DNA of 64,000 nt from Arthrobacter sp. EPSL27 (GCF_001512305.1 NZ_LNUT01000004.1:791757-855756), one strand, 5' to 3'; shown: positions 22,331 to 32,005, numbered from the stretch's first letter. Translations and numbers: made by a program. Notes: a model not told the origin generated them from the letters alone.

Positions 22331-23907
22331 TGGTCTTGTAGTTCCGCCTCTTTTGTTTTCAGTACCACGGTAAAGCAGGCGCCGCCCAGCCTGGAGGACG
22401 CCACCGACGCGGTGCCGCCCCGGCGCAGGGCCACGCGGTGGACCAGCGCCAGGCCGAAGCCGCGGGTGTTGATCCCTTCGGTCGGTTTGGTGGTCACGCC
22501 CGCTTCGAAGACGGCGGCGCGCTCCGGCTCGGGGACGCCCGGCCCGTCGTCCTCGACCGTGATGGTGCGCCGGCCGTCGGGGGTTTCCTCCAGCCGGACG
22601 CCGATGGTGCTGTCGTAGCCTGCGGCGTCCACCGCATTGTCGATCAGGTTCCCGAGGACGGTGATGACGTCGCCGGTACCGTCCGGGGTGCAGACCGACT
22701 CCGGACTCACCAGGATCTCCACGCCCCGCTCGGCACAGACAGTGGACTTGGCAATCAGCAGCGCCCGGACATCGTGGTCGGTGATGCCTGCGGCCAGCGG
22801 GCGGTTGACGAAGGCCGCGTCGCTGTGGCTGCGGCCCAGGAACTCCACCGCCTTGGCATGCTCGCCAAGTTCGAGCAGGCCGGAGATCACGTGCAGTTTG
22901 TTAGCGAATTCGTGGGCCTGCGCCCGCAGCGCCTGCGTTACGTCCAGGGCGCCGTCGCGGTCGCGGAGGATCGTGTGGAGCTCCGTCCGGTCGCGGAGGA
23001 TCAGGACCTTGCCTACCTCCCGGCCGTCCACGGTGGCCGCGTTGACCTTGCCCAGCAGGATCCGCTCGCCGGAGAGCACCAGCTCCTCCGCAGCCGTCCC
23101 CGCGGTCAGCATCGCCCGGATCCCGGGTTCCAGGCATTCGCTGGCGGGCTGTCCGGTGACCTCCCCGCCCACGCCCAGCAGCCGGCGGGCTTCATCGTTC
23201 ACCAGCGCCACCTTCCCGTCGGCGTCGACGGCGACCAGCCCCTCGCCCAGGCCGTGCAGCATCGCGTCGCGCGTCTCCAGCAGGGCCGCGATGTCCTCCG
23301 GCTCCAGCTTGTAGATCCGCCGCCAGACGAGTTTGGAGATGTACATCGCCCCGAGAGACCCGAGCAGCGCCGCCCCGAGGAGCCACCCGAAGAGTTGCGG
23401 CAGATCCTCATAGAGGTCCTCGGCCAGGGTGCTCTCCAGGACGCCCACCGACGCTGAACCGATCACGGCGCCCGCGCCATCGAAGACGGGAACCTTGACG
23501 CGCCAGGATTCGCCGAGCGTTCCTGTCTGGGTCCCGACGTAGATCTCGCCGGACAGCGGCACCGACGGATCGGTGGACACCGGCCGGCCGATCTCCGCCG
23601 GGTTCGGGTGGGACTGGCGGACGCCGTTGCGGTCCGTCACCACCACGTAGGTGACGTTGGAGGCCTGGCGGATGACTTCGGCGATCGGCTGGATGGTCGG
23701 GGACGGGTGCGGCGTGCCCAGGGCGTTCACCACGGAGGGCAGCCGGGCCACGCTCTCCGCCACCCCGATCAGCCGGCCTTTGTAGGCGTCCCTGAGCTGT
23801 TGCTCCTGCATGCGGATGGTCACTACCCCCACCGCCGTCAGGACTGCCAGCACGATGGCGAGCTGCAGCGCCACCAGCTGGAAGCGGAGGGGAATCCTGT
23901 GAACCAT
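22327..23907 (-). CDS. CitA/DcuS-type sensor histidine kinase
   Basis: A 526-residue membrane kinase. Two helices (about residues 9-30 and 173-195) enclose an extracytoplasmic PAS/Cache-type sensor of about 140 residues. A cytoplasmic PAS domain follows (about 210-305), then the SpoOB-type dimerisation region with His332 in AQAHEFANKLHVISGL and a HATPase domain (LGNLIDNAVDAAG, DDGPGVPE, GFGLALVH). The ATG at 23907 was chosen for its direct entry into the membrane helix and GGGAAG upstream; a GTG at 23931 is possible. It likely senses external di- or tricarboxylates and is divergent from tctC. Confidence 0.88.
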   Translation of the reverse strand: MVHRIPLRFQLVALQLAIVLAVLTAVGVVTIRMQEQQLRDAYKGRLIGVAESVARLPSVVNALGTPHPSPTIQPIAEVIRQASNVTYVVVTDRNGVRQSHPNPAEIGRPVSTDPSVPLSGEIYVGTQTGTLGESWRVKVPVFDGAGAVIGSASVGVLESTLAEDLYEDLPQLFGWLLGAALLGSLGAMYISKLVWRRIYKLEPEDIAALLETRDAMLHGLGEGLVAVDADGKVALVNDEARRLLGVGGEVTGQPASECLEPGIRAMLTAGTAAEELVLSGERILLGKVNAATVDGREVGKVLILRDRTELHTILRDRDGALDVTQALRAQAHEFANKLHVISGLLELGEHAKAVEFLGRSHSDAAFVNRPLAAGITDHDVRALLIAKSTVCAERGVEILVSPESVCTPDGTGDVITVLGNLIDNAVDAAGYDSTIGVRLEETPDGRRTITVEDDGPGVPEPERAAVFEAGVTTKPTEGINTRGFGLALVHRVALRRGGTASVASSRLGGACFTVVLKTKEAELQDQ

Positions 23908-23941
23908 GTCACAAGCTTCCCATCCTGCCACCCGCCGCGCG

Positions 23942-24000
23942 GGCCAAATCCGGGCTCCCGGCCGTGACCAATATGACCACTACTACCTCTACGGCCAAAT
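23942..24000. promoter_or_regulatory. Direct repeat GGCCAAAT(C/T)C-GG upstream of tctC
   Basis: GGCCAAATCCGGG at 23942 and GGCCAAATTCTGG at 23993 are direct repeats 51 bases apart in the kinase-tctC divergent gap. They are candidate CitB-type sites, on sequence pattern only. Confidence 0.4.
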
Positions 24001-24046
24001 TCTGGTCCCCGGGCCGGGCCGCTCCTAGTCTCTGGGAAGTGATTCC

Positions 24047-24062
24047 GATGACGTGCGTCACA
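24047..24062. promoter_or_regulatory. CRP/GlxR-like dyad before tctC
   Basis: GATGACGTGCGTCACA carries an ATGA-N6-TCAC core, one mismatch from the CRP-family GTGA-N6-TCAC pattern, and ends 19 bases before the tctC start. It is close enough to the coding region that repression is as plausible as activation. Confidence 0.35.
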
Positions 24063-24080
24063 TTTCAACAAGGAGAAACC

Positions 24081-25112
24081 ATGACCTCCCCCTCCCATTC
24101 CACCCGGACCGCCTTCACCCGCCGGGCTGCGCTCGCTGCCGGGGCAGCCGGCGTCGTCCTCGCCATGTCCGCCTGCGCCGGCGGTGCCAGCGGCGCCTCG
24201 GCAGGACAAGGCTCCGCCGCGGATCCGCTCAAGAAGCTCAGCATCATTGTTCCGGCGAACCCGGGCGGCGGCTGGGACCAGACCGGCCGTGCGATGCAGC
24301 AGGACCTGCAGTCGAACAAACTCGTCACCTCCGCCCAGGTCAGCAACATCGGCGGCGGCGGCGGCACGAACGGCCTGGCCAAGCTGGCCACCGAAAAGGA
24401 CCCCAACACGCTCATGGTGATGGGCTACGTCATGGTCGGTGCCGTGGAAACCAACGCCGCCAAGACCCGGCTGGAAGACACCACCCCCATCGCGCGCCTC
24501 ACTGAGGAGCCCCTGGTCCTGGTGGTCCCGGCGTCGTCCAAGTACCAGTCCGTCCAGGACCTGGTGGATGACATCAAGGCCAACGGCAAGGCAGTGGCCA
24601 TCACCGGCGGCTCGGCCGGCGGCGCGGACCACATCCTGGCCGGCCAGATCCTCAAGTCCCAGGGTGTGGCGTCCGACCAGCTGAACTACATCGGCTACTC
24701 CGGCGGCGGCGAATCGATCGCCGCGCTGCTGGGCAACAAGGTCCAGGCCGGCATCTCCGGCGTGGGCGAATACGCGGAGCAGGTCAAGGCCGGCAAGGTC
24801 CGCGCGCTCGCTGTCTCCGGCACCTCTGAGGCGCCGGCCCTGCCGGGCGTCAAGCCGCTGAAGGACCAGGGCGTCGACGTGGTCCTGACCAACTGGCGCG
24901 GGGTGGTGGCGCCGGGTTCCATCGACGACGCGACCAAGGCAAAGCTGACCGAGACGGTCACCAAGCTGCACGAGTCGGAGGCGTGGAAGTCCACCCTGGC
25001 CAAGAACAACTGGGACGATGCCTTCCTTGCCGGCGACGGTTTCAAGACCTTCCTCACCGAGGACATCGCCAAGGTCAAGACCACCCTGACTGAGATCGGC
25101 CTGGTCAAGTAG
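24081..25112 (+). CDS. tctC: Tripartite tricarboxylate transporter substrate-binding lipoprotein
   Basis: A 343-residue TctC-family (Bug) binding protein. The signal sequence has a twin Arg (TRRAALAAGAAGVVLAMSAC) and a lipobox ending at Cys32, so it is probably anchored outside the membrane, possibly after Tat export. Family motifs include IIVPANPGGGWDQTGRAMQ and an AITGGSAGGADHI loop. The ATG at 24081 follows AAGGAG; upstream in-frame starts would bury the signal peptide. It binds a tricarboxylate such as citrate for the TctBA channel. Confidence 0.92.
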   Translation: MTSPSHSTRTAFTRRAALAAGAAGVVLAMSACAGGASGASAGQGSAADPLKKLSIIVPANPGGGWDQTGRAMQQDLQSNKLVTSAQVSNIGGGGGTNGLAKLATEKDPNTLMVMGYVMVGAVETNAAKTRLEDTTPIARLTEEPLVLVVPASSKYQSVQDLVDDIKANGKAVAITGGSAGGADHILAGQILKSQGVASDQLNYIGYSGGGESIAALLGNKVQAGISGVGEYAEQVKAGKVRALAVSGTSEAPALPGVKPLKDQGVDVVLTNWRGVVAPGSIDDATKAKLTETVTKLHESEAWKSTLAKNNWDDAFLAGDGFKTFLTEDIAKVKTTLTEIGLVK

Positions 25113-25114
25113 CA

Positions 25115-25636
25115 ATGTCCGTCCACGTCAGCACGCCCGCCAAACGGCCCACGGGGGAGATTCTCTTCGCCCTGGTGTTCGTCAGCGTGGGCGCTGCCGG
25201 CCTCCTGACTGCGGGATCCATCCCGATCCCGCCGTCAGAGACCGGCATCGGCCCGCGGGCCTTCCCCTACATTGTGTGCAGCATGCTGGTGCTCGTGGGC
25301 ACCGGCATCGTGGCCCAGGTACTCCGCGGCAAGGTGGGCCAGGCGGAGGAAAGCGAGGACCTCGACGCCGCCGCCAAGACCGACTGGGTGGCCCTCGCGA
25401 AGCTTGTCGGCTTCGTGGTCCTCCACATCTTCCTGATCGAACCGGCCGGCTGGCCCGTGGCCGCCGCCGTGCTGTTCAGCGGTGCGGCGTGGTCCCTGGA
25501 GGCCAAGCCGCTCTGGAAGGCCGTCATCATCTCCGTGGTGCTGGCCCTTGTGCTGCAGTACGTCTTCGGCGGGCTGCTGGGCGTGTCCCTGCCGCCGGGC
25601 CCGCTGCTTGAGGGGGTGCCGTTCTTCAATGGATAG
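25115..25636 (+). CDS. tctB: Tripartite tricarboxylate transporter small membrane subunit
   Basis: A 173-residue membrane protein with four hydrophobic segments and a charged loop in the middle ([15 protein letters not shown]). The [15 protein letters not shown] stretch is typical of TctB. It starts two bases after the tctC stop and overlaps tctA by eight bases. Confidence 0.88.
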   Translation: MSVHVSTPAKRPTGEILFALVFVSVGAAGLLTAGSIPIPPSETGIGPRAFPYIVCSMLVLVGTGIVAQVLRGKVGQAEESEDLDAAAKTDWVALAKLVGFVVLHIFLIEPAGWPVAAAVLFSGAAWSLEAKPLWKAVIISVVLALVLQYVFGGLLGVSLPPGPLLEGVPFFNG

Positions 25637-27161
25637 CTTTCTGATGCTCCTTGAGGGCTTCTCGACGGCGCTCCAGCCGGTCTACCTGCTGTACGCCCTG
25701 GGCGGGGTCTTCGTCGGCACCGCCGTCGGCGTCCTGCCCGGCATCGGCCCGGCCATGACGGTCGCGCTGCTGATGCCCATCACCTACGCGCTGGATCCCG
25801 CCGCCGCGCTGATTGTGTTCGCCGGCATCTACTACGGCGGCATGTACGGCGGCTCCACCACCTCCATCCTGCTCAACACACCCGGCGAGTCGTCCTCGAT
25901 CGTCACGGCGCTCGAGGGCAACAAGATGGCGAAGGCCGGCCGGGGCGCGGCCGCACTGGCGACGGCGGCGATCGGCTCGTTCATCGCCGGCACCATCGCG
26001 ACCGTGCTGCTGTCCTTCCTGGCACCGGTGGTCGCGGAACTCGCCGTCGGCCTGGGGCCCGTGGACTACGTGGCCCTGATGGTGGTGGCGTTCCTCACCG
26101 TCGGCGCCCTGCTCGGTGCATCCGTGCTGCGCGGCCTCGCGTCCCTTGCCCTCGGCCTGTTCATCGGCATGATCGGCATCGACGACAGCACCGCCCAGCA
26201 GCGGTTCACGTTCGACAACCCCACCCTGGTGGACGGCGTCGACATGGTCCTCGTGGCCGTGGGCCTCTTCGCCCTCGGCGAGGCGCTGTACGTGGCGTCC
26301 AAGCTCCGACACGGACCCGTGGAAGTCATCCCGGTCAGCAAAGGCAAGAACGGCTGGCTGTCCAAGGACGACTGGAAGCGGTCCTGGAAGCCGTGGCTGC
26401 GGGGCACCTTCATCGGGTTCCCCATCGGCACGGTCCCGGCCGGCGGCGCGGACGTATCCACGTTCCTGTCCTACGCCGCGGAACGGAAGCTGGCCAAGGG
26501 CCCCAACAAGGCGCAGTTCGGCAAGGGCGCCATCGAGGGCGTGGCCGGTCCGGAAGCGGCCAACAACGCCGCTGCCGCCGGTGTCCTGGTGCCGCTGCTG
26601 ACGCTCGGGATCCCGACGACGGCTACCGCGGCCATGATGCTCACGGCGTTCCAGCGGTACCAGATCCAGCCCGGGCCCCTGCTGTTCGAGAACCAGGGTG
26701 CGCTGGTGTGGACCCTGATCGCCTCGCTGTACGTCGGCAACCTGATGCTGCTGGTGCTGAACCTGCCGCTGGTGGGCCTGTGGGTGAAGATCCTGCAGAT
26801 CCCGCGGCCCTACCTGTACGCGGGCATCCTCGTCTTCGCGGCCCTGGGCGCCTTCTCGGTGAACTTTGCCGCGGCCGACGTCGGGATCCTGCTGGTGGTG
26901 GGCATCCTGGGGTACTTCATGCGCCGCTACGGCTACCCCGTGGCACCCATGGTGGTGGCGATGATCCTGGGGCCCATGTTCGAAGTGCAGCTGCGGCGCT
27001 CGCTGCAGCTCTCCCAGAACGACCCCTCGGCGCTGTTCTCCTCGCCGTTCGCAGTGGTGGTGTACGTCTCGATGGCCTTGATCTTCGTGGGTTCGTGGTG
27101 GCTGCGCCGCCGCCAGGCCGCCCTGGAGGCTGCTCCGATGAAGGACAAGCTTCCCGTCTAG
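25629..27161 (+). CDS. tctA: Tripartite tricarboxylate transporter large membrane subunit
   Basis: A 510-residue integral membrane protein with about 11 or 12 helices. The TctA signature is present early ([20 protein letters not shown] and [20 protein letters not shown], about residues 34-85) and a second related motif later ([37 protein letters not shown]). The ATG lies inside the end of tctB, implying coupling. It forms the sodium- or proton-driven translocation pore. Confidence 0.92.
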   Translation: MDSFLMLLEGFSTALQPVYLLYALGGVFVGTAVGVLPGIGPAMTVALLMPITYALDPAAALIVFAGIYYGGMYGGSTTSILLNTPGESSSIVTALEGNKMAKAGRGAAALATAAIGSFIAGTIATVLLSFLAPVVAELAVGLGPVDYVALMVVAFLTVGALLGASVLRGLASLALGLFIGMIGIDDSTAQQRFTFDNPTLVDGVDMVLVAVGLFALGEALYVASKLRHGPVEVIPVSKGKNGWLSKDDWKRSWKPWLRGTFIGFPIGTVPAGGADVSTFLSYAAERKLAKGPNKAQFGKGAIEGVAGPEAANNAAAAGVLVPLLTLGIPTTATAAMMLTAFQRYQIQPGPLLFENQGALVWTLIASLYVGNLMLLVLNLPLVGLWVKILQIPRPYLYAGILVFAALGAFSVNFAAADVGILLVVGILGYFMRRYGYPVAPMVVAMILGPMFEVQLRRSLQLSQNDPSALFSSPFAVVVYVSMALIFVGSWWLRRRQAALEAAPMKDKLPV

Positions 27162-27184
27162 GTGGGACCGCCCTGTGGGGCACG

Positions 27185-27216
27185 GATGGCCGGAACGGGA
27201 AACCGCTCCGGCCATC
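27185..27216. terminator. Hairpin between convergent tctA and the lipase-maturation-factor gene
   Basis: A perfect 10-bp inverted repeat, GATGGCCGGA and TCCGGCCATC, around 12 bases. There is no T-tract, but its position 24 bases after tctA suggests a bidirectional stop. Confidence 0.55.
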
Positions 27217-27246
27217 TGTCATGTCCGGCCATCCGTCGTGTCCAGT

Positions 27247-28716
27247 TCAGTCCTCCGGCGGCAGGGACAGCGGCGGAATGGACTCGTGCAGCGGCACCCG
27301 GATCCAGCGCTGCCCCGTGGCCCGGAATTCGGCCCGGGTGGCGAAACGGTACAGGTAGCTCCGGGCCCGCACCCACCGGGGCCTGCCGCCGTCGAACGGA
27401 TCGTGGCGCAACAGGCGCAGGGTGGGCCGGTCGGCCTCGAGCAGCCTGGCGAGGAAGGCGTAGAACCACTGCTCGTGCACGGTGCGCAGGGGGAGGAACC
27501 ACATCAGCCAGTCAAGGCGCAGGTGGTACGGCGCCCACTGGCGCGGGGCCCGGCGGACGTCGCCGGGCTTGCCCCGGAACCCGTACTCCCGCCAGTCCGC
27601 GTCGTCGTCGGGCTCCGCGTCGAGGGTTCCCTCCACCACGATTTCGATCCGCTGCTTCGTCACCGTGCCGAACGCGCCGTAGGTGTTTCCAAGCTGCCAG
27701 CGGTTGAAGGCGGCATTCATGAGCTGGTAGTGGGAGAACAGGTTCTGCGCCGGGCGGTAGCTGAGCACCACCAGCAGCACGGTGGCGACCAGGACCACCA
27801 CCAGCCACGCCACCGGCGCCTGGCTGCCGGCCCCCGCGGCCCCGGAGGCTGCCGCGTGCCAGTCGAGCGGGATGGCCGGGACCAGGGCATGCGCCACCGG
27901 GTCGCTGACCGCTGCGAAGGCGAGCAGGATCGCCATCCAGTTGAGCCAGGCAAAGTTCCCGCTGGCCACCAGCCAGAGCTGGGTGAAGATGATGACCCCG
28001 GCGGCAGCACTGGCCACGGGCTGCGGGGCAAAGAGGAGGAACGGCACCACCAGCTGGGCGAAATGGTTGCCGAGGACCTCCAGACGGTGCCACGCCTTGG
28101 GCAGCAGGTGGGCCTGCCGGCTGAGCGGCCCGGGCATGGGCTGGGTCTCGTGGTGGTAGTACAGGGCCGTCAGGTCACGCCACTCCCGGCCGCCGCGGAT
28201 CTTGATCATCCCGGCCCCAAACTCCAGCCGGAACACCAGCCAGGCCAGCAGGATCAGGATGGTCCGCGGCGGGGGAGTCTGGTCGGAGCCGAGGAAGGCC
28301 ACAATGAACCCGGCCTCGAGCAGCAGCATCTCCCACCCGAAACCGTAGAACGTCTGCCCCACATTGACGATCGACATGTACAGCCCCCACAGGGCCAGGA
28401 ACGCCAGCATCGGAACCCACGGCGGGCCCAGCTGCGGCAGGCCCAGCACGATCGTGGCGGCAATTGCCATGCCGGCCCAGCAGACGGCCCGCAGTAGTTG
28501 GTCCGAATAGCGCCAGCTGAACAGGGTGGGCCGGCGCAGGCGGCCCGAGCGGGCCAGGAAGTCCGGCGCCGGCAACAGCCCGCGCTCGCCGAGCAGGGCA
28601 GGGAACTGGTTGAGCGAGGACAGGAAGGCCACAAGGTAGATGGCGGCGATGCCGCGCTGCAGCACCTGCCGGGCGAACTCATACTCCGGCGCGTCCAGCC
28701 AGGCCGTCCACTCCAC
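27247..28716 (-). CDS. Lipase maturation factor family membrane protein
   Basis: A 489-residue polytopic membrane protein of the lipase maturation factor (LMF1-like) family. Recognisable stretches are LDAPEYEFARQVLQRGIAA at the start, LSSLNQFPALLGERGLLP, YGFGWEMLLLEAGFIVAFLG, RLEFGAGMIKIRGG and a hydrophilic C-terminal domain (NAAFNRWQLGNTYGAFG). In animals LMF1 folds secreted lipases; the role of bacterial members is unknown. The GTG at 28716 (GGGAA upstream) or the one at 28725 is the likely start. It is divergent from dxr. Confidence 0.82.
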   Translation of the reverse strand: MEWTAWLDAPEYEFARQVLQRGIAAIYLVAFLSSLNQFPALLGERGLLPAPDFLARSGRLRRPTLFSWRYSDQLLRAVCWAGMAIAATIVLGLPQLGPPWVPMLAFLALWGLYMSIVNVGQTFYGFGWEMLLLEAGFIVAFLGSDQTPPPRTILILLAWLVFRLEFGAGMIKIRGGREWRDLTALYYHHETQPMPGPLSRQAHLLPKAWHRLEVLGNHFAQLVVPFLLFAPQPVASAAAGVIIFTQLWLVASGNFAWLNWMAILLAFAAVSDPVAHALVPAIPLDWHAAASGAAGAGSQAPVAWLVVVLVATVLLVVLSYRPAQNLFSHYQLMNAAFNRWQLGNTYGAFGTVTKQRIEIVVEGTLDAEPDDDADWREYGFRGKPGDVRRAPRQWAPYHLRLDWLMWFLPLRTVHEQWFYAFLARLLEADRPTLRLLRHDPFDGGRPRWVRARSYLYRFATRAEFRATGQRWIRVPLHESIPPLSLPPED

Positions 28717-28744
28717 AGTTCCCACGTTACGTCGAGTGGACACT

Positions 28745-28777
28745 TCACGGCAGTGCCTGCCGCCAACACTGCCGTGA
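28745..28777. promoter_or_regulatory. 11-bp perfect dyad in the LMF-dxr divergent gap
   Basis: TCACGGCAGTG (28745-28755) and CACTGCCGTGA (28767-28777) flank 11 bases. It lies 29 bases from the LMF start and 55 bases from dxr. It could be an operator or a transcript hairpin. Confidence 0.5.
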
Positions 28778-28820
28778 CCTGCGAACTCGGCGGCGGACCC
28801 GGGCACCCGGACACGTGCGG

Positions 28821-28826
28821 GATACT
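28821..28826 (+). promoter_or_regulatory. Candidate -10 box for a leaderless dxr transcript
   Basis: GATACT ends six bases before the dxr ATG (28833) and no Shine-Dalgarno sequence precedes the ATG. This fits leaderless mRNAs, which are common in actinobacteria. Confidence 0.45.
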
Positions 28827-28832
28827 TAAGCC

Positions 28833-30017
28833 ATGCAGCCGCGCAAGATCGTCCTCCTCGGGTCCACCGGTTCCATCGGCACACAGGCGATTGACGTCGT
28901 CGACGGCGCCCCGCACCTTTTTGAGGTGGTGGCGCTCAGCGCGGGCGGCGGCAACCTCGAACTCCTGGCCCGGCAGGCCGTCCACACCCGGGCGCAGGCC
29001 GTCGGCACAGCATCCGGCGACGCCGGTGCCCTCCAGGCGCTGATCGACGACGCCGCCGCCGCGGCCGGCGTGACCGGGTACCGGCCCGACATCATCACCG
29101 GCCCCGACGCGTCCACCCGCATCGCGGAGGTGGGGTCCGACGTCGTCCTCAACGGCATCACGGGCTCGATCGGCCTGGCGCCCACCCTGGCGGCGCTCGC
29201 CTCCGGCGCCACCCTGGCCCTGGCCAACAAGGAGTCCCTGATTGTCGGCGGCGCCCTGGTCAAGGCAGCCGCCCGCGAAGGCCAGATCGTCCCGGTGGAC
29301 TCCGAGCACTCGGCCATCGCCCAGTGCCTGCGCTCCGGCACCGCCGCCGAGGTGGACCGGCTGATCCTCACGGCCTCCGGCGGCCCCTTCCGCGGCAAGA
29401 CCCGGGAGCAGCTGCACAACGTGTCCCCGCAGGACGCCCTGGCCCACCCCACCTGGGACATGGGCCTCATGGTCACCACCAACTCCGCCAGCCTGGTCAA
29501 CAAGGGGCTGGAGGTGATCGAGGCGCACCTGCTCTTCGACATCCCGCTGGAGAAGATCGACGTCGTGGTCCACCCGCAGTCCGTGGTCCACTCGATGGTC
29601 CAGTTCATCGACGGCTCCACCATCGCCCAGGCCTCCCCGCCGGACATGCGCCTGCCCATCGCCCTGGGCCTCGGCTGGCCGGACCGCGTGCCCGGCTCAG
29701 CCCGGCCGTGCGACTGGAGCCAGGCCACCAGCTGGACGTTCGAGCCGCTGGACACCGACGCGTTCCCCGCCGTCGGGCTGGCCAAGGACGCCGCACGGCA
29801 GGGGAGCACCTTCCCGGCGGTCTTCAACGCCGCGAACGAGGAAGCAGTGATGGCCTTCCACGCCGGCCGGATCCGGTTCACCGACATCGTGGACACCATC
29901 GACGCGGTCCTCAGCGAACACACAGGTTCCTCCGGGCTGACGGTGGACTCCGTGCTGGATGCTGAAAGATGGGCACGCGCCCGCACCCACGAACGTTTAG
30001 CCGTCAGAAGCGCCTAG
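28833..30017 (+). CDS. dxr: 1-deoxy-D-xylulose 5-phosphate reductoisomerase
   Basis: A 394-residue enzyme of the non-mevalonate isoprenoid pathway that converts DXP to 2-C-methylerythritol 4-phosphate with NADPH. It shows the Rossmann motif [15 protein letters not shown] at the N-terminus, [11 protein letters not shown], the metal-binding [21 protein letters not shown] and HPTWDMG (catalytic-domain histidine). The length is normal. With rseP and ispG downstream it forms the conserved actinobacterial dxr-rip-ispG cluster. Confidence 0.95.
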   Translation: MQPRKIVLLGSTGSIGTQAIDVVDGAPHLFEVVALSAGGGNLELLARQAVHTRAQAVGTASGDAGALQALIDDAAAAAGVTGYRPDIITGPDASTRIAEVGSDVVLNGITGSIGLAPTLAALASGATLALANKESLIVGGALVKAAAREGQIVPVDSEHSAIAQCLRSGTAAEVDRLILTASGGPFRGKTREQLHNVSPQDALAHPTWDMGLMVTTNSASLVNKGLEVIEAHLLFDIPLEKIDVVVHPQSVVHSMVQFIDGSTIAQASPPDMRLPIALGLGWPDRVPGSARPCDWSQATSWTFEPLDTDAFPAVGLAKDAARQGSTFPAVFNAANEEAVMAFHAGRIRFTDIVDTIDAVLSEHTGSSGLTVDSVLDAERWARARTHERLAVRSA

Positions 30018-30050
30018 TTTGCCAGTTTTTAGGAAGCAGCAGAGTCAAGC

Positions 30051-31382
30051 ATGAGCCCCGTCCTCCTCTTTATCCTCGGTGTCGTCTTTGTGGCGATCGG
30101 CATCGCTGTGTCCATTGCCCTCCACGAGGTGGGCCACCTGCTGCCGGCGAAGCTGTTCAAGGTCCGCGTCACCAAGTACATGATCGGCTTCGGGCCCACG
30201 CTCTGGTCCCGCAGGAAGGGCGAGACCGAGTACGGGTTCAAGGCCATCCCGCTGGGCGGCTTCGTCTCCATGATCGGCATGTACCCGCCGAACAAGGACG
30301 ACGGCACCGTGCGCCCCTCCAGCACCGGCATGTTCCAGTCCCTCGCCTCGGACGCCCGCTCCCTGGCGCACGAGGAAGTGGGCCCCGGGGACGAGAACCG
30401 CGTCTTCTACAAGCTTCCGGTTTGGAAGAAGATCATCGTGATGCTCGGCGGCCCGGCCATGAACATGCTGATCGGCCTCGCGCTCACGGCCGTGCTGCTG
30501 ATGGGCTTCGGCACCGCCGCCCAGACCACCACCATCGCCGACGTCTCCAAGTGCCAGGTCAAAGCCGGCGAAACCGTGGACCCGGACTCCGCGGACTGCA
30601 AGCTCACGCCTGCCGCCGCCGCCGGGCTGCTGCCCAACGACGTCATCACCTCTTTCGACGGCAAGGCCGTGACCAGCTGGGACGAGCTCACCGGCTGGAT
30701 CCGCGCCTCCGCTGACCGGCAAGTGAGCATCACGGTAGAGCGCGACGGCGCCCCGGTCACCACCACCGTCACGCCGGTCCTCTCCGCACGGCCCGTGATC
30801 GGCGAGGACGGACGCCAGGCCAAGAGTGCCGACGGCACCCTCCTGTACCAGGACGTCGGCTTCCTGGGCATCGGCGCGCAGACCGCGCTGGTGCCGCAGC
30901 CGGCGTCGGCGGTCCTGCCCATGGCGGGGGAGAACATCAAGCAGATCACCGGCGTCGTGCTGAACCTCCCCGCCCGTGTGGCGGGTGTGGCGCAGGCGGC
31001 CTTCAGCGAGGAGCCCCGCGACCCCAACGGACCCATCAGCGTGGTGGGCGTGGGCCGGGTGGCCGGCGAGGTCGCCGCGATGGAGGAAGTGCCCATGCAG
31101 TCCCGGGTGGCCACCCTGGTGGGGCTGCTGGCCGGGCTCAACTTCGCCCTGGCCGTCTTCAACCTCATTCCGCTGCTGCCGCTCGACGGCGGCCACGTGG
31201 CGGGCGCGCTGTACGAGGGGGCCCGCCGCCGGATTGCCAAGCTCTTCGGCCGGCCGGACCCGGGCGCGTTTGACATCGCAAAACTGCTTCCCGTCACGTA
31301 CGTGGTGGCGGTGCTGCTCATGGGCATGGGCGCGCTGCTGATCTACGCGGACATCGTCAAGCCGGTCAATCTGTTCGGCTGA
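30051..31382 (+). CDS. Site-2 intramembrane metalloprotease (RseP/Rip1 family)
   Basis: A 443-residue M50 protease. The zinc motif HEVGH is at about residues 25-29 in the first helix, the third zinc ligand region is NLIPLLPLDGGHV near residue 380, and a PDZ domain lies between (about 190-270; LLPNDVITSFDGKAVTSWDEL). It cuts anti-sigma factors or other membrane proteins inside the bilayer. The mycobacterial counterpart is Rip1 (Rv2869c), also between dxr and ispG. Its last 17 bases overlap the convergent gene at 31366. Confidence 0.93.
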   Translation: MSPVLLFILGVVFVAIGIAVSIALHEVGHLLPAKLFKVRVTKYMIGFGPTLWSRRKGETEYGFKAIPLGGFVSMIGMYPPNKDDGTVRPSSTGMFQSLASDARSLAHEEVGPGDENRVFYKLPVWKKIIVMLGGPAMNMLIGLALTAVLLMGFGTAAQTTTIADVSKCQVKAGETVDPDSADCKLTPAAAAGLLPNDVITSFDGKAVTSWDELTGWIRASADRQVSITVERDGAPVTTTVTPVLSARPVIGEDGRQAKSADGTLLYQDVGFLGIGAQTALVPQPASAVLPMAGENIKQITGVVLNLPARVAGVAQAAFSEEPRDPNGPISVVGVGRVAGEVAAMEEVPMQSRVATLVGLLAGLNFALAVFNLIPLLPLDGGHVAGALYEGARRRIAKLFGRPDPGAFDIAKLLPVTYVVAVLLMGMGALLIYADIVKPVNLFG

Positions 31383-31833
31383 CCCGGCGGGGCCCGGGCC
31401 GGCGGACATGCCCGCTGAGGTTCAGGGCAGTGTTCACCGAGAACAGGACCAGGAAGACAGTCCATGCCCCGCGCTGCAGGTCCCACAACGGCCACCATAG
31501 GAACATCTGCGCCCAGAAGTACAACGCCACGTAGGGAACCAGCAGCGCGAACCTGGGCGGAGAACGCCATTCCACCCGGCGCCAGAGATCAAGATAGCTG
31601 CCAAAGACCGCCCAGCAGCCCAACAGCAGCGGACCGCCGAACAGCCGCCACGACTGCTCTCCGGCGAGGAACCAGAGGCCGAGCGGGAGCCCCAGGCCTG
31701 TGGCGCCATACGCCAGCCAGCCGAACCGGTCCGCGAGCGGGGGACGCCACCGCCGTGCCGCGAAGTAGGCAACCAGCAGAGCCTGGGAGCCGAGGCCGAA
31801 GGCGGTGAATACGGTCTCCTCTGGTGTCAGCAC
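31366..31833 (-). CDS. Small polytopic membrane protein of unknown function
   Basis: A 155-residue protein with about five hydrophobic segments and Trp/Phe-rich loops (LYFWAQMFLWWPLWDL). The GTG at 31833 has a strong GGAGGTGG site about seven bases upstream; the frame is open further but without a ribosome-binding site. It overlaps the rseP end convergently. I do not recognise the family. Confidence 0.65.
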   Translation of the reverse strand: MLTPEETVFTAFGLGSQALLVAYFAARRWRPPLADRFGWLAYGATGLGLPLGLWFLAGEQSWRLFGGPLLLGCWAVFGSYLDLWRRVEWRSPPRFALLVPYVALYFWAQMFLWWPLWDLQRGAWTVFLVLFSVNTALNLSGHVRRPGPRRVSRTD

Positions 31834-31932
31834 CGGCCCACCTCCGCGGCGTCGTTGATGTGCCCCAGACTGGCCCGGCGTTGGTGCGGTGTCAACGGCG
31901 GTTCCGATCGGTGCCGGACCGGGCTGGCGGTG

Positions 31933-32005
31933 CGGGGGCACTTTGCCGGGGTCCGGCGTCGAAACCGGCGGCAGTGGACGGAATGTCGGTGTCGAAGTGC
32001 CCCCG
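31933..32005. repeat. 73-bp palindrome-bounded element, fourth copy (diverged interior)
   Basis: Bounded by CGGGGGCACTT and its exact reverse complement AAGTGCCCCCG, like the three elements at 12027-12379, but with a different interior (GTCCGGCGTCGAAACCGGCG start). It lies in the 305-base gap between the small membrane-protein gene and the SatD-like gene. Confidence 0.65.
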
